The translations under genes and the position numbers were made by a program. A stretch of DNA of 64,000 nt from the NCBI RefSeq assembly GCF_003201865.1, contig NZ_QJJJ01000023.1, forward strand, positions 1 to 64,000. The letters are read 5' to 3'. This document shows positions 30,421 through 41,200 of the stretch, piece after piece. Positions within the stretch are counted from its first letter, which is position 1. Every line of letters starts with the position of its first letter. The notes beneath the pieces were generated by a model. That model ran no database searches and was not told the DNA's origin. It was given only the letters and a program-made list of their open reading frames with translations. This DNA is from Methylobacterium sp. B4. Its GTDB lineage: Bacteria; Pseudomonadota; Alphaproteobacteria; Rhizobiales; Beijerinckiaceae.

Positions 30421-31947
30421 ATGGACGACCTCAACCAGCTCCTGCTCGGCTTCCAGGTCGCGCTCACGTGGCACAACGTGCTGTTCATGGTGGTGGGCGT
30501 GCTGCTCGGCATCGTGGTGGGCGTGCTGCCGGGCCTCGGCGGCCCCAACGGCGTCGCGATCCTGCTGCCGCTGACCTTCGGCATGGACCCGACCTCGGCC
30601 ATCATCCTGCTGTCGTCGATCTACTGGGGCGCCCTGTTCGGCGGCGCGATCACTTCGATCCTGTTCAACATTCCCGGCGAGGCCTGGTCGGTCGCCACCA
30701 CCTTCGACGGCTATCCGCTGGCCCAGCAGGGCCGGGCCGGCGAAGCGCTGACGGCGGCCTTCACGGCCTCCTTCATCGGTGCGCTCTCGGGCGTCGTGCT
30801 CATCACCTTCGTGGCGCCGCTGGTGGCCAAGTTCGCCCTGCGCTTCGGCCCGGCCGAATTCTTCGGCGTCTTCTTCCTTACCTTCTGCTCGTTCGTCGGC
30901 ATGGGCCGGGAGAACAAGGCCAAGATCGTCGTCTCCCTGGCGCTGGGCTTCCTCCTCGCGGCGGTCGGCCTCGACACCATCTCGGGCGACCTGCGCCTGA
31001 CCTTCGGCGCGCCCGAGCTGATGAAGGGCTTCGACTTCCTCGTCGTGGTGATCGGCCTGTTCGGCGTCTCCGAGATCCTGCTCACCATCGAGGAGGGCTT
31101 GCACTTCAAGGGCAAGCGGGCCGCCATGGATCTCGGCGTGGTCCTGCGCACCTGGGCCTCCCTGCCGCGCTACTGGGCGACGCTGATCCGCTCGTCGGTC
31201 GTCGGCATGTGGATGGGCGTCACCCCGGGCGGGGCCATCGCGGCCTCGTTCATGGGCTACGGCCTCGCCAAGCGCTTCTCCCGCCAGCCGGAACAGTTCG
31301 GGCGCGGCGACATCGAGGGCGTGCTGGCCCCCGAGACCGCGGCGCACGCCGCCGGCACCTCGGCACTGCTGCCGATGCTGGCGCTCGGCATCCCCGGCTC
31401 GGCCACCGCGGCGGTGCTGCTCGGCGGCCTGATGATCTGGGGCCTTCAGCCCGGGCCGCTGCTCTTCGTCGAGAACAAGGAATTCGTCTGGGGCCTGATC
31501 GCCTCGATGTATCTCGGCAACCTCGCCGGACTCCTGATCGTGCTCGCGACCGTGCCGGTCTTCGCCGCGATCATGCGCATTCCCTTCGCGCTCGTCGCAC
31601 CGATCATCCTCGTCGTCTGCGCCATCGGCGCCTTCACGGTCGAATCTTCGCGCTTCGACATCTGGCTGATGCTGGTCTTCGGGGTCGTCGGCTACATCTT
31701 CAAGAAGCTCGACTATCCGCTCGCGCCCCTGGTGCTCGCGCTCGTCCTCGGCGACCGCGCCGAGGACGCCTTCCGGCAGGCGCTGCTCGGCTCGGGCGGT
31801 GACCTGTCCGTCTTCTTCTCGAATGGCCTCGTCTCGACCCTGATGGTCGTCGGCCTGCTGCTCCTGTTCTGGGGGCCGCTCAGCGACCTGCGCAAGCGGC
31901 TGGCACGCAAGGCCGGCCTCACCCGGCCGGCCCCACTCTCGCCCTGA
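30421..31947 (+). CDS. tctA: Tripartite tricarboxylate transporter large permease subunit
   Basis: A 508-residue integral membrane protein with about a dozen transmembrane segments. The duplicated TctA signature is visible as GVLPGLGGPNGVAILLPLTF near the N-terminus and GVTPGGAIAASFMGYGLAKR near residue 270, with GIPGSATAAVLLGGLMIWGL further on. It forms the ion-coupled transport channel for the ligand captured by TctC. It is the last gene of the operon; the stop at 31947 is followed by short G/C-rich inverted sequence but no clear T-run terminator. Confidence 0.93.
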   Translation: MDDLNQLLLGFQVALTWHNVLFMVVGVLLGIVVGVLPGLGGPNGVAILLPLTFGMDPTSAIILLSSIYWGALFGGAITSILFNIPGEAWSVATTFDGYPLAQQGRAGEALTAAFTASFIGALSGVVLITFVAPLVAKFALRFGPAEFFGVFFLTFCSFVGMGRENKAKIVVSLALGFLLAAVGLDTISGDLRLTFGAPELMKGFDFLVVVIGLFGVSEILLTIEEGLHFKGKRAAMDLGVVLRTWASLPRYWATLIRSSVVGMWMGVTPGGAIAASFMGYGLAKRFSRQPEQFGRGDIEGVLAPETAAHAAGTSALLPMLALGIPGSATAAVLLGGLMIWGLQPGPLLFVENKEFVWGLIASMYLGNLAGLLIVLATVPVFAAIMRIPFALVAPIILVVCAIGAFTVESSRFDIWLMLVFGVVGYIFKKLDYPLAPLVLALVLGDRAEDAFRQALLGSGGDLSVFFSNGLVSTLMVVGLLLLFWGPLSDLRKRLARKAGLTRPAPLSP

Positions 31948-32001
31948 GGCGGGGCCGGCCACGGCTCCGCGCGGCGGGTCGGATCTCACGGACGCACAGC
32001 G

Positions 32002-32124
32002 TCAGAGCAGAGCGAGCAGGGCCGGCAGAATCAGGAGGGCGGCGAGGCCGGACAGCAGCACGATCCGGTCGACGTCGCTCCTCTCGCCGGGGGCGGCGGC
32101 CGCCTCAAACGGTTCCACCGCCAC
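32002..32124 (-). CDS. Possible small single-span membrane protein (40 residues)
   Basis: A GTG-started frame of 40 residues: a short acidic N-terminal part (EPFEAAAAPGERSDVDR) and a C-terminal hydrophobic helix (IVLLSGLAALLILPALLALL). Codon use follows the chromosome. There is no strong ribosome site and no homologue is recognised; it is too short to be sure. Confidence 0.35.
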   Translation of the reverse strand: MAVEPFEAAAAPGERSDVDRIVLLSGLAALLILPALLALL

Positions 32125-32525
32125 GGCCCCGGGCGAGCCGGAATCGGCTCGCCCTCCGTGACGCGCGCTTACGATCGCGAGGCGTATGGCAGTTCAGGCG
32201 CCAGAGGCGGGAACGATGTGACAGACAGGCGCCCCGATCCCGATAGAGCCGGCCTACCCTGAACGGCGATGTCCTGACACCGTCTGATCCGACGAAGTCC
32301 CGGGCGGTCTTTCCATGAGGGATGGGCTTGCCTTCGGTCACCGCATAGCCCTGCGCCACTTCCTCGGTGAAGCCGGCAGCGTGCCGAGCCGCCGGAAGTG
32401 GCTGCTGTTACCCCAAAAGCGGAAGCTTTTCGGGAGGGCGCCACGGAATATCTTATCTAAGATAGCAGATATCCTGTATATCCAATTTGCATTTAAAAAT
32501 TGGCATATATTGAAGCATTGCTGTC
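32125..32525. other. Gap between tct operon and membrane-fusion gene
   Basis: About 400 bases. Minus-strand frames here (32105-32444) have no ribosome site and read like shadows. The last 90 bases (32440-32525) are A/T-rich and lie downstream of the minus-strand membrane-fusion gene, so they may contain its terminator. No gene is called. Confidence 0.35.
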
Positions 32526-33761
32526 TCAGTGTCCGCTGAAAACGAGAGTTCGGATTGGAAGTATCAGTGCCTGCATACGTAAGATCATTGCATGCACGAG
32601 TCCCGTTGCGTCGATCGCGTGCAACATCAAGCTTTTGAACCCGCCCACGCTGCCGGAGGCGATCAAGTCATGATTGCTGGTATAGGCATTCGCGATGCAG
32701 CTGCTGCCACGAGCCACATCATCGAGGCCTCCATCGTAGAGTGGCTCGAGGAAGACGAGGATGGACCCTGGTCGCACGACCTGCTGAGGATCGATCAGTT
32801 GCTCGCCACCACGGAACTGGCCGGCGGCGATGAAGTCCTGCACACCAGTTATCACCATGGGAATGACGGTCCATGGTTTCGACACGCAGGCCACTTCTGC
32901 GACCATACCAACCTTCATCACCTGTGCCTCGATCTGTCCGAAGCCCGCGATGACGGTTCTGCGCCCGGAGACGTCCGGGATCAGCACACCGGCCGGGCGC
33001 ATGAGTGGGTTTACGATGTCGCCGACCCGCAGCGTGAACTGCTCCACCCGTCCGCTCACGCCAGCTCGAATGATGGTCTTGGCAAGTTCCACCTTGGCCT
33101 GCGCGAGAGCCGCTTCGGCGCTCGCCTTCTGTGCGGGAAGTAGGCTGGATATCTGCGCCTCGGCCGATTGTTTGGCGGCAGTCGCTGCCGCCAACGCACC
33201 GCGGCGGCCTTTCACGAGGTTCTGCAGTTTCTCGATCTCGCGCGGCGCAACGATGGCGGCGTTGCGCCGGTTCAACTCCTGCTTGGTTTCCAGTTCGTCG
33301 ACGGCCTGTTGAACGGCGCTCGCTGCCTCTTGGATCTTGCCGTCGGCTGCCGCGATGTCGGTTCTGGCCGATACCATACTGGCCTCGACTTCCGCGATCT
33401 TGCGACGGGCCGCCTCGGCCGCTGCCTCTTGAGTCGAGCTGTCGAGCCTGAAGATCGGCGCCCCCTGCTTGACCTCGCTGCTCACGCCACTCACGTAGAT
33501 CTGTGCAACTCGCCCACTGATCTCAGGAGCGATGGGGACGGTCCTGAAATAGAGAGTAGCGCTTGTTGTAGAGGGGTGATAATAAAATATTACCGTTATC
33601 AAGCCGACCGTAAGCATCAGGCATGTGATGATGCCCCAGCGCAGTTCGAACCACATCGAGTAGAGTGTGATCTCTTTTCCGATCCGCTTCCCTTCCGCGA
33701 AACGCCGGTAGAGGTAGTCCGGGAGCACCGTCAGCACCGAGCAGAGCAGAAGCTCAAGCAT
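32526..33761 (-). CDS. HlyD/EmrA-type membrane fusion protein
   Basis: A 411-residue periplasmic adaptor. The N-terminus has a reentrant hydrophobic start and one clear transmembrane helix (about 43-62, GIITCLMLTVGLITVIFYY). The biotinyl-lipoyl domain is split as usual: VPIAPEISGRVAQIYV (about 76-91) and GVSGRVEQFTLRVGDIV (about 230-246), with a long Ala/Glu/Lys coiled-coil hairpin between (about 108-215). A beta-barrel domain follows. Such proteins bridge an inner-membrane pump to an outer-membrane channel. No pump is adjacent, only a small membrane protein two bases upstream; this pair resembles the inner-membrane/adaptor pairs of AaeA/YibH type. Exported substrate unknown. Confidence 0.85.
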   Translation of the reverse strand: MLELLLCSVLTVLPDYLYRRFAEGKRIGKEITLYSMWFELRWGIITCLMLTVGLITVIFYYHPSTTSATLYFRTVPIAPEISGRVAQIYVSGVSSEVKQGAPIFRLDSSTQEAAAEAARRKIAEVEASMVSARTDIAAADGKIQEAASAVQQAVDELETKQELNRRNAAIVAPREIEKLQNLVKGRRGALAAATAAKQSAEAQISSLLPAQKASAEAALAQAKVELAKTIIRAGVSGRVEQFTLRVGDIVNPLMRPAGVLIPDVSGRRTVIAGFGQIEAQVMKVGMVAEVACVSKPWTVIPMVITGVQDFIAAGQFRGGEQLIDPQQVVRPGSILVFLEPLYDGGLDDVARGSSCIANAYTSNHDLIASGSVGGFKSLMLHAIDATGLVHAMILRMQALILPIRTLVFSGH

Positions 33762-33763
33762 GG

Positions 33764-34213
33764 TCAGCTTCCCGTGTTCGTCGGTACAACTCTCGGCCCG
33801 GACCGCGACGAGGGCGTCGGCATCTTGAGGGAAGTGACGATGCCGGCCTCCTCGGTGGTCTCGGCACGAGGGATGCCTGCCATCCGCTCGAGTGCCCGAG
33901 CCATCCGGCTGAGCGCTCCTCCGAAATCGGGGATATCGATCAGGGCGAGCAGCAGGCCGATCACCCAGAAGAGATGCACGTGCGTGAAGAGGGCCAGCAG
34001 GCCCAATACGGCGACGATTTCGAATTGCAGCTTATGGCTCTTATGGGCGATCCGCTCGGGCAGCGTGTGCAGGCGCAGGAAGAGGAGCCCGACAGCAAGG
34101 GTAGCGAGAACGAGGATCACGGCTGCAGCCGTCGTGAGGATATCCGTTTCACCAGGGGCGGCGATAAACGGTGGCAGATGATGAGGGGCGGCGGGGTTCA
34201 GCGTGGCAGTCAT
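33764..34213 (-). CDS. Small inner-membrane protein paired with the membrane fusion protein
   Basis: A 149-residue protein with two transmembrane helices (about 27-46, ILTTAAAVILVLATLAVGLL, and 66-91, EIVAVLGLLALFTHVHLFWV). The C-terminal 45 residues are soluble and Arg/Ser/Pro-rich. Its stop is two bases from the start of the membrane fusion gene, so they are co-transcribed and probably work as one unit. The size and arrangement resemble the YiaA/YibI-type partners of membrane fusion proteins; exact family uncertain. Confidence 0.75.
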   Translation of the reverse strand: MTATLNPAAPHHLPPFIAAPGETDILTTAAAVILVLATLAVGLLFLRLHTLPERIAHKSHKLQFEIVAVLGLLALFTHVHLFWVIGLLLALIDIPDFGGALSRMARALERMAGIPRAETTEEAGIVTSLKMPTPSSRSGPRVVPTNTGS

Positions 34214-34298
34214 GCCGGCCTCCAGCAGAAATGACGTAGCTGTATGACCCGGTGAATTCTACATCGAGCACAGATGCCGATCGTTCAGCTGGGCCTTA

Positions 34299-34478
34299 TC
34301 AGCGCCGAACACCCACGGCTCGCGGTCCATAGATGCCGCGTCGGATGCCAACCGCGTCCTGGGGGCCGACGCATCCGCCCCGGTAAACGCCTCTGGCGCA
34401 GACGACTGCACTCGCCTCGGTTGGGAGGTAAGCGATCAAGCCCACGAAGAAACCGAAAGCGACAAGGACAAGCTTCAT
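34299..34478 (-). CDS. Small secreted protein (VCARGVYRGGCVGP type)
   Basis: A 59-residue protein with a signal peptide (residues 1-24, MKLVLVAFGFFVGLIAYLPT) and a short mature part with two Cys (VVCARGVYRGGCVGP) and Arg/Gly-rich tail. GGGAGGG about 8 bases before the ATG at 34478 supports this start over an upstream one at 34559. Similar small Cys/Arg/Gly-rich secreted proteins are, from memory, common in Methylobacterium; function unknown. Confidence 0.65.
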   Translation of the reverse strand: MKLVLVAFGFFVGLIAYLPTEASAVVCARGVYRGGCVGPQDAVGIRRGIYGPRAVGVRR

Positions 34479-35166
34479 GACAAGCCCTCCCCAAATTGCT
34501 CGCTTGGTCGCATCACGAGCACCCAACCGAGCCACAGTTGAATGAGTACATCGAGCCACCGCAAAGCTGCAACATCATTTGCAACTATGCATAGCTTAGC
34601 ATTGAGCTATTGCATCAGCGCCGATCCCATAATTTGATCAAAATACATGCCTCAATCGAAGAATTTTATGTGTTTCAAAGTACCCGTCCTTGGGTCCGCT
34701 GTAACGTCGTGGGCGGCTCCACACTGATATGGCTCACGACTACGACTCAGGGTCGCAAGCGGCGGTTGAGCATCTGATGGGTCAAGGTCGGCTCCTGGCG
34801 CACAGCCGAACAAGTTGAGCGCGAACTTCAAACCCTTGTCAGACCTTCGGGCATGCGAGTGCGCACATCCGCATCGGAAGAAGCAGATTACGACGTTTCG
34901 TCGGATCGCTCTGCCCTCGCGCGCTCGAGGATCCCATCGAATATTTTCAAAAGATACATTTTCAAGAAGATTTGCATTTGTTATCGACCGAAGGAAAAAT
35001 CCTCAAGTTGGAATTTTCCTGCGGCATTAAGTACTTTTTAACCCAGTTATTATGCGCGGCTAATGGAATGATCTGACCAGTTCCGGAAAGCCTCAAGACT
35101 TGACGGGCTCTCTGTTCATGATCAGGGACGGCTTATGCCTCCCTGGGCCCACATTGGGAGGTGGCC
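34479..35166. other. Intergenic region upstream of the giant peroxidase gene
   Basis: About 690 bases, noticeably A/T-richer than the surroundings between 34560 and 34700 and again at 34930-35080. Short plus-strand frames (34815-35041) lack ribosome sites. The A/T-rich part before 35100 probably contains the promoter of the peroxidase gene, whose ribosome site GGGAGG lies at about 35154-35160. No gene is seen. Confidence 0.45.
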
Positions 35167-38100
35167 ATGGCCGTGAAGCTCAATCTCCAGGATCTCACGT
35201 TCATCCTGAGGCAGATCAAGATTGCCGAGGCGCACGCGTCCGGCATCAAGCTTACGGAGCTGCGCATCGATGCCGCCGGCACCTTGATCATGGACCGGGG
35301 CCTCTACGACGCGGACGGCGATTGGCTGGGCGACGCGGCGATGCCGAGGGCGATCCCGGATCCGCACGTGCCCTACGGGCTGCGCACGGTCGACGGCACC
35401 TTCAACAACATCGTCCCAGGGCGCGAGAGCTGGGGCTCAGCCGGCCAGCCGATGCCGCAGCTGTTCCCGCCGAAGTACCTGAACGACGCGGACGGCGACT
35501 CGATGGTGCTCGGGCCGGGAGGGCCAACCATCAACAACACCAACTACGGCGCGTCCGGTCCCGGTGCAGGCTCCGTCGCCGATGCTGATCCGCGCATCAT
35601 CTCGAACCTCTTGGTCGATGCATCGCTCGACAATCCGGCCGCCATCGCCGCGGCGCTCCGCATCGCCGGTTCGGAGAACGTGATCGCCGATCAGCGCGCG
35701 ATCAGCGCCGCCCACGACGCCCTGAAGGCCGCCAAGGCCGCGGACCCGGCGGGCGATCACGCCGCCCTGCAATCGGCCCTCGATACGCTGCTGGAGCAGG
35801 CCGGGGTGACCGTCACCAACGGCTCGATCGACGTCCTCAACGTTTCGCCCGACGAGGGGCTGTCGAAGCCCTTCAACGCCTGGATGACCTTTTTCGGCCA
35901 GTTCTTCGACCACGGGCTCGACCTGATCTCCAAGGGCGGCAACGGTACGGTCTACATCCCGCTCACCGCCGACGACCCGCTGGTGCTCGGGAGCGATGGC
36001 GTGGCCGGCACCGCCGACGACCTCGCACCGCATCTGCGCTTCATGACGCTCACGCGCGCGACCCCGGTCGAAGCCTCGCAGCGGAATGTCACGACGCCTT
36101 TCGTCGATCAGAACCAGACCTACACGTCCAACGCCTCGCACCAAGTGTTCCTGCGCGAATACGCGCTCGTGGACGGAAAGCCCGTCGCGACCGGGCGCCT
36201 GCTCGGCGGCGCGGACGGAGGCCTCGCCACCTGGGCCGATGTCAAACACCAAGCGCGGGTGATGCTCGGCATCGAACTGACGGACGCCGACGTCTCGGCT
36301 GTCCCGCAGCTGCTGGTGGACGCTTACGGCGAGTTCGTCCGGGGCGCGAACGGTTTGCCGCAGGTGATGGTCGGGGTGGGGCCGGGGGGGCAGGCGGTTT
36401 ATGCCAGCGGCAGCCTCGCCGAGCCTCTCAGGCTATCGGCCATCCAGCTCCCCGTGGGCACCGTGCTGATGGGGTCGGGCGGGGCACAGAACGTGATCGA
36501 GGCCGGCGAGACGGTTGCCGCGGCCCGCACCTTCAACGCCTTCCTCGATGATATCGCCCACAACGCGGTGCCGGTCGTCGTGAACGGCGTGCTTCGACCC
36601 GACGCCGACACGCTCGCCGGCAATGCGGTTCAGATGAATCCGGAGACCGGCCGAAACCTCGAATACGACAACGAGCTTCTCGACCGGCACTTCGTCACCG
36701 GCGACGGGCGTGGCAACGAGAATATCGGCCTCACGGCGGTCCACCACATCTTCCACTCCGAGCACAACCGGCAGGTCGACGCGCAGAAGCTCACGGTTCT
36801 GCAGTCGGGCGATCTCGCCTTCATCAACGACTGGCTGGCGATCGATATCGCGGCCCTACCGGCGGATTTCACGCAGAGGGCGCCGCTGGCTCAGCTCGCC
36901 TACGCCAACACGCTGTCCTGGGACGGGGAGCGGCTGTTCCAGGCGGCGCGCTTCGCTACCGAGATGCAGTACCAGCACCTCGTCTTCGAAGAATTCGCCC
37001 GCAAGATCCAGCCGCTGGTCGATCCCTTCGTGTTCAACGCGATTACGGAGATCGATCCCGCGATCTTCGCCGAGTTCGCCAAAACGGTCTACCGCTTCGG
37101 CCACTCAATGCTGACCGAGAACATGCCGCGGCTCGGGCCGGACGGGCTGCCGCTTGACGCCGATCTGGGTCTGATCGAGGCCTTCCTCAATCCGCTCCAG
37201 TTCGACAATGGGGGTGCGATCTCCCACGACGACGGTGCGGCCGCGATCATGCGCGGCATGACCATCGAGCGCGGCAGCGAGATCGACGAATTCGTGGTCG
37301 GCGCCCTGCGCAACAACCTGCTCGGCCTGCCGCTCGATCTCGCCGCGATCAACATCGCCCGCGGTCGCGACACGGGCACGCCGACGCTTAACGAGGCCCG
37401 CGCCCAGCTCTACGCCGCGACGGGTTCGACCTTCCTCACCCCCTATACGAGCTGGGTGGAGATGGCGGCCAACCTGAAGAACCCGCTCTCGGTGGTGAAT
37501 TTCATCGCCGCCTACGGCACCCATGGCACCGTCACCGCAGCGAGCACTCTCGCGGACAAGCGCGAGGCGGCCATGGCGCTCGTCTTCGGCGGCGAGGGCG
37601 CGCCGGCGGATCGCCTCGACTATCTCAATGCGCGCGGGAGCTGGGCCGGACGGGAGACGGGCTTTAACGCGGTCGACCTCTGGATCGGCGGTCTGGCCGA
37701 GAAGCAGATGCCGTTCGGCGGCATGCTGGGCTCGACCTTCAACGCCATCTTCGAAGCGCAGATGGAGAACCTGCAGGACGCCGACAGATTCTACTATCTC
37801 AGCCGGGTCCAGGGGCAGAACTTCCTCAACGAGCTGGAGCAGAACTCCTTCTCGAAGATCATGCTCGCCAATTCGAGCCTATCGCTTCCCGGACCCGACC
37901 AGATCCGGGGCACGGCGGACGACATCGTGCCGCGTCACATCGGCGTTGACGCCTTCGCCGATTACGACTTCGAGCTGGAGGTGAACGCCGCCAATCAGCT
38001 CGACCAGAACGGCGCTGCCCCCGGCCGCGACCCGACCGGAAACGACCCGGTGCTCGAGGCGATGGGTCTCGGCAAGGTCGTGCGCGACGATCCCGGCACC

Positions 38101-38241
38101 GCTGCCGATGAGGGCGCGAGCGGCTTCCACGCCTCGATCAACGCCCTGGTCCGGCGCTACGGCGCGGACGGCGCCCCCACGGGTGCACTCGTGGACGGCA
38201 GCGAGGACGGGGTCGGCGGTGCCGGCAGCCCCGTGACCTAG
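35167..38241 (+). CDS. Haem peroxidase (animal-type) N-terminal segment of an interrupted giant RTX protein
   Basis: The first 1,024 residues of a much longer protein, ending at an in-frame TAG. GGGAGG about 6 bases before ATG 35167 sets the start. The segment holds a complete animal-type haem peroxidase domain: distal His in FGQFFDHGLDL, catalytic Arg and Glu in GDGRGNENIGL with SEHNR, and proximal His in VYRFGHSML. No N-terminal signal peptide is seen, as expected for a type I secretion substrate. Codons continue in the same frame after the TAG with clear homology: ADLKANAATLGIALTQAD after the stop matches TWADVKHQARVMLGIELTDAD inside this segment. The secretion signal would be lost in this truncated product. 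Confidence 0.85.
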   Translation: MAVKLNLQDLTFILRQIKIAEAHASGIKLTELRIDAAGTLIMDRGLYDADGDWLGDAAMPRAIPDPHVPYGLRTVDGTFNNIVPGRESWGSAGQPMPQLFPPKYLNDADGDSMVLGPGGPTINNTNYGASGPGAGSVADADPRIISNLLVDASLDNPAAIAAALRIAGSENVIADQRAISAAHDALKAAKAADPAGDHAALQSALDTLLEQAGVTVTNGSIDVLNVSPDEGLSKPFNAWMTFFGQFFDHGLDLISKGGNGTVYIPLTADDPLVLGSDGVAGTADDLAPHLRFMTLTRATPVEASQRNVTTPFVDQNQTYTSNASHQVFLREYALVDGKPVATGRLLGGADGGLATWADVKHQARVMLGIELTDADVSAVPQLLVDAYGEFVRGANGLPQVMVGVGPGGQAVYASGSLAEPLRLSAIQLPVGTVLMGSGGAQNVIEAGETVAAARTFNAFLDDIAHNAVPVVVNGVLRPDADTLAGNAVQMNPETGRNLEYDNELLDRHFVTGDGRGNENIGLTAVHHIFHSEHNRQVDAQKLTVLQSGDLAFINDWLAIDIAALPADFTQRAPLAQLAYANTLSWDGERLFQAARFATEMQYQHLVFEEFARKIQPLVDPFVFNAITEIDPAIFAEFAKTVYRFGHSMLTENMPRLGPDGLPLDADLGLIEAFLNPLQFDNGGAISHDDGAAAIMRGMTIERGSEIDEFVVGALRNNLLGLPLDLAAINIARGRDTGTPTLNEARAQLYAATGSTFLTPYTSWVEMAANLKNPLSVVNFIAAYGTHGTVTAASTLADKREAAMALVFGGEGAPADRLDYLNARGSWAGRETGFNAVDLWIGGLAEKQMPFGGMLGSTFNAIFEAQMENLQDADRFYYLSRVQGQNFLNELEQNSFSKIMLANSSLSLPGPDQIRGTADDIVPRHIGVDAFADYDFELEVNAANQLDQNGAAPGRDPTGNDPVLEAMGLGKVVRDDPGTAADEGASGFHASINALVRRYGADGAPTGALVDGSEDGVGGAGSPVT

Positions 38242-41200
38242 GCCGACCTCAAGGCCAATGCGGCCACGCTCGGCATCGCCCTGACCCAGGCCGACATGCT
38301 GGATGCGCCGATGCTGCGGGTCGGTGCCGACGGGCGCCTCGCCTTCACGCCCGGTTCGAGCGGTCCCGAGCCGGTGGCGGTGGCCAACGGCAGCTTCGAG
38401 GATCTCGCGCTGGTGGCCGGCCAGGAGGGCGTGATCCTCGACGCCAACGGCAACTACACCATGACGAACCCGGCCGGCTGGTCCATCGCCGGGGGCGTCG
38501 GCGGCCTCTACGCGCCGGCCGACGCGGTCGTCGATCCCGCGGGCCGCGACGGCGCCAACGTCGTGTGGCTGCGCGGCGGCGCCACGCTCTCGCAGGAGGG
38601 CGGAAGCACCCTCCAGGCCGGCGTCACCTACAGCTACAGCTTCAAGGTCGGGGACCGCACCGATTTCACGTGGCCAGGGGCCGAGGCGCGCCTTGTGGCC
38701 GTCGGCGGAGCGAACCCGGTCATCCTCGGAACGCTGACCCTGGCGGAGCCGGCCGACGGGCAGTGGGGTACGTTCAGCCTCGCAACGGAGGCCGTCCCGG
38801 CGGCGCTCGCCGGCCTTCAGCTTCGCTTGGAGATCCGCAACACCGGCAGCGGCGACGCCCAGATCCTCGTGGACGACGTCGAACTCGTGCGGACGGCACC
38901 GGCCTACCGGTCCGATCTGAGCCCGGCGCAGACGCCCGGCTACGACCCGGCCGCCGACCCGTTCCTGCGCGATGCGGCCGGCAACGTCCTGCGCACGGGG
39001 CAGGCCATCGCCAGCCCGGCCGCCGACCTCGATGCGACCGTGATCGATCCGGCCGCGCTCGATCAGCCGTTCGCGACCGGGCATTACCTCCGCTTCACCG
39101 GCGGCGAGCACGTGCTGGTGGGCGGCACCGAGGGGAACGACACCATCATCACCGACTACGGCGATGATGGGATCTGGGGCGACGCGGGCAACGACCGCAT
39201 CGAGTCGGGCGCGGGCGTCGACCTCGTGAATGGCGGGGCGGGCGACGACATCATCACCGATTCCGGCGACACCGGCGACTTCCTCAAGGGCGAGGACGGC
39301 AACGACGTCATCGCCAACTCGAACGGCATCGACATCCTGATGGGTGGTCGCGGCAAGGACGCAATTTTCGTCGGCGTGGATGCGACCGAAGTCTTCGCCG
39401 GCGAGGGCGACGACTTCGTGGTCGGCGGCGACGATGCCGATCTGCTGATGGGCAACGAGGGCGACGACTGGATGGAGGGCGGCGGCGGCTTCGACACGAC
39501 GGCCGGCGACAACTCGGAGCTGTTCTTCAACTCGGCCATCAAGGGCCATGACGTGATGTTCGCCGGTGGCGATGAGCATGATTTCGACGGCGAGTCCGGC
39601 GACGACATCATGGTCCAGGGCGAGAGCGTCATGCGCAACGAGGGCATGTTCGGCTTCGACTGGGCGATCTACAAGGGCAACCAGATCGCGGCCAATGCCG
39701 ACATGCGGGTTCCGATCTTCACCACCGAAGAAGCCGACATCCTACGCAACCGCTTCGACAAGACGGAGGCGCTGTCGGGCTGGCGGCACAACGACACGCT
39801 CATCGGCGACGATCGGACCGCGGCGGCCGCAGCCGATGCCGAGGAGCCGGCGGGCGCACCGGTCACGGCCGCGAACGAGGGCGTGTTCTTCAACGACGGC
39901 CTCAGCCAGGCAGGGATCGACCGGATCAACGGCCTGCGCCAAGTCCTCGGCAGCCTCGTGGCAGCGGCACCGGTGGGCGCGACCGCCGCGCAGCGCGAAG
40001 CACTCATCGCCTTCGACAAGGGGAACATCCTGCTGGGCGGAGCGGGCAGCGACACGCTTCAGGGCAACGGCGGCGACGATGTCCTCGACGGCGACAGCTG
40101 GCTCAACGTGCGGATTTCCATCCGCAACGCCGCGAACACGGCCGAACTCGCGACCGTCGACAGCCTGAAGCACACCTTCCCGGCGAGCGCGACCAATCTG
40201 CCGGCGGGGTGGGCCGGACATTCGCTCTTCGAGCTAATGGTGAACCGTGTGGTCAGCCCGACCCAGCTCAGCATCGTCCGCGAGGTCGTCACGACCGGGA
40301 CGGCGACAACGGATGTCGACACCGCCGTCTTCAACGATATCCGCGCCAACTACACGATCACCCGTGCGGCGAACGGCACGCTCACGATCGCCCACACGAC
40401 GCTGAGCGACCCGGCCGTCGATGACGGCACCGACACGCTGCGCAACATCGAGAAACTGCGCTTCGCCGACGGCACGGTGGATGTCGCGCTGGTCCTCAAC
40501 CAGCCCTTCGACCGCCTCACCATCACGCCGCTCGACGCGGATGGCGACGATTCCTCGACGCTCGTCGCGACGCTGGTGAGCCGGGTGGACGCGGCCACCC
40601 GGCCCGTGACCCTGCAGTGGCAGGTGCTCGCCGACAACGGACAGTGGCGCAACGTGACGGGCGCGGACGGCCAGGTCACGAACGGGAATACGCGCTTCAC
40701 GCCGACCGGCGCGACGGGCGTCGAGATCCGGGTGGTCGCGAACTGGACCAGCACGGTCGCCGGCAGTACCGGCCCGCAGCAGACGGCCTCCGTCCAGACC
40801 GCCTTCGTCGGAACCGCCGCGGACGAGGATATCGCCGGCTCCGCGAGCCCGAACGTCATTCTGGGACGCGACGGCAACGACGACATCGAGGGCGATGTCG
40901 GCAACGATGCGATCTACGCCGGCAGCGGCGACGACCGTGTCGATGGCGGCGAGGGCGACGACATCCTTCTCGGCAATGACGGCGCCGACACCCTGATCGG
41001 CCGGACCGGCAACAACACGCTCGATGGCGGCAACGACGACGATCAGCTCTCCGGCGGGCACGGCAACGATCGCCTGATCGGCGGCGGCGGCACCGACACC
41101 GCCCTCTTCTCGGGACCGATCGCGGCCTACAGCTTCGAGCGGAACGCGCAGGGCGAGGTCGTCGTCAGCGACAACCTCGGTGCGGAGGGCGACGGCGTCG

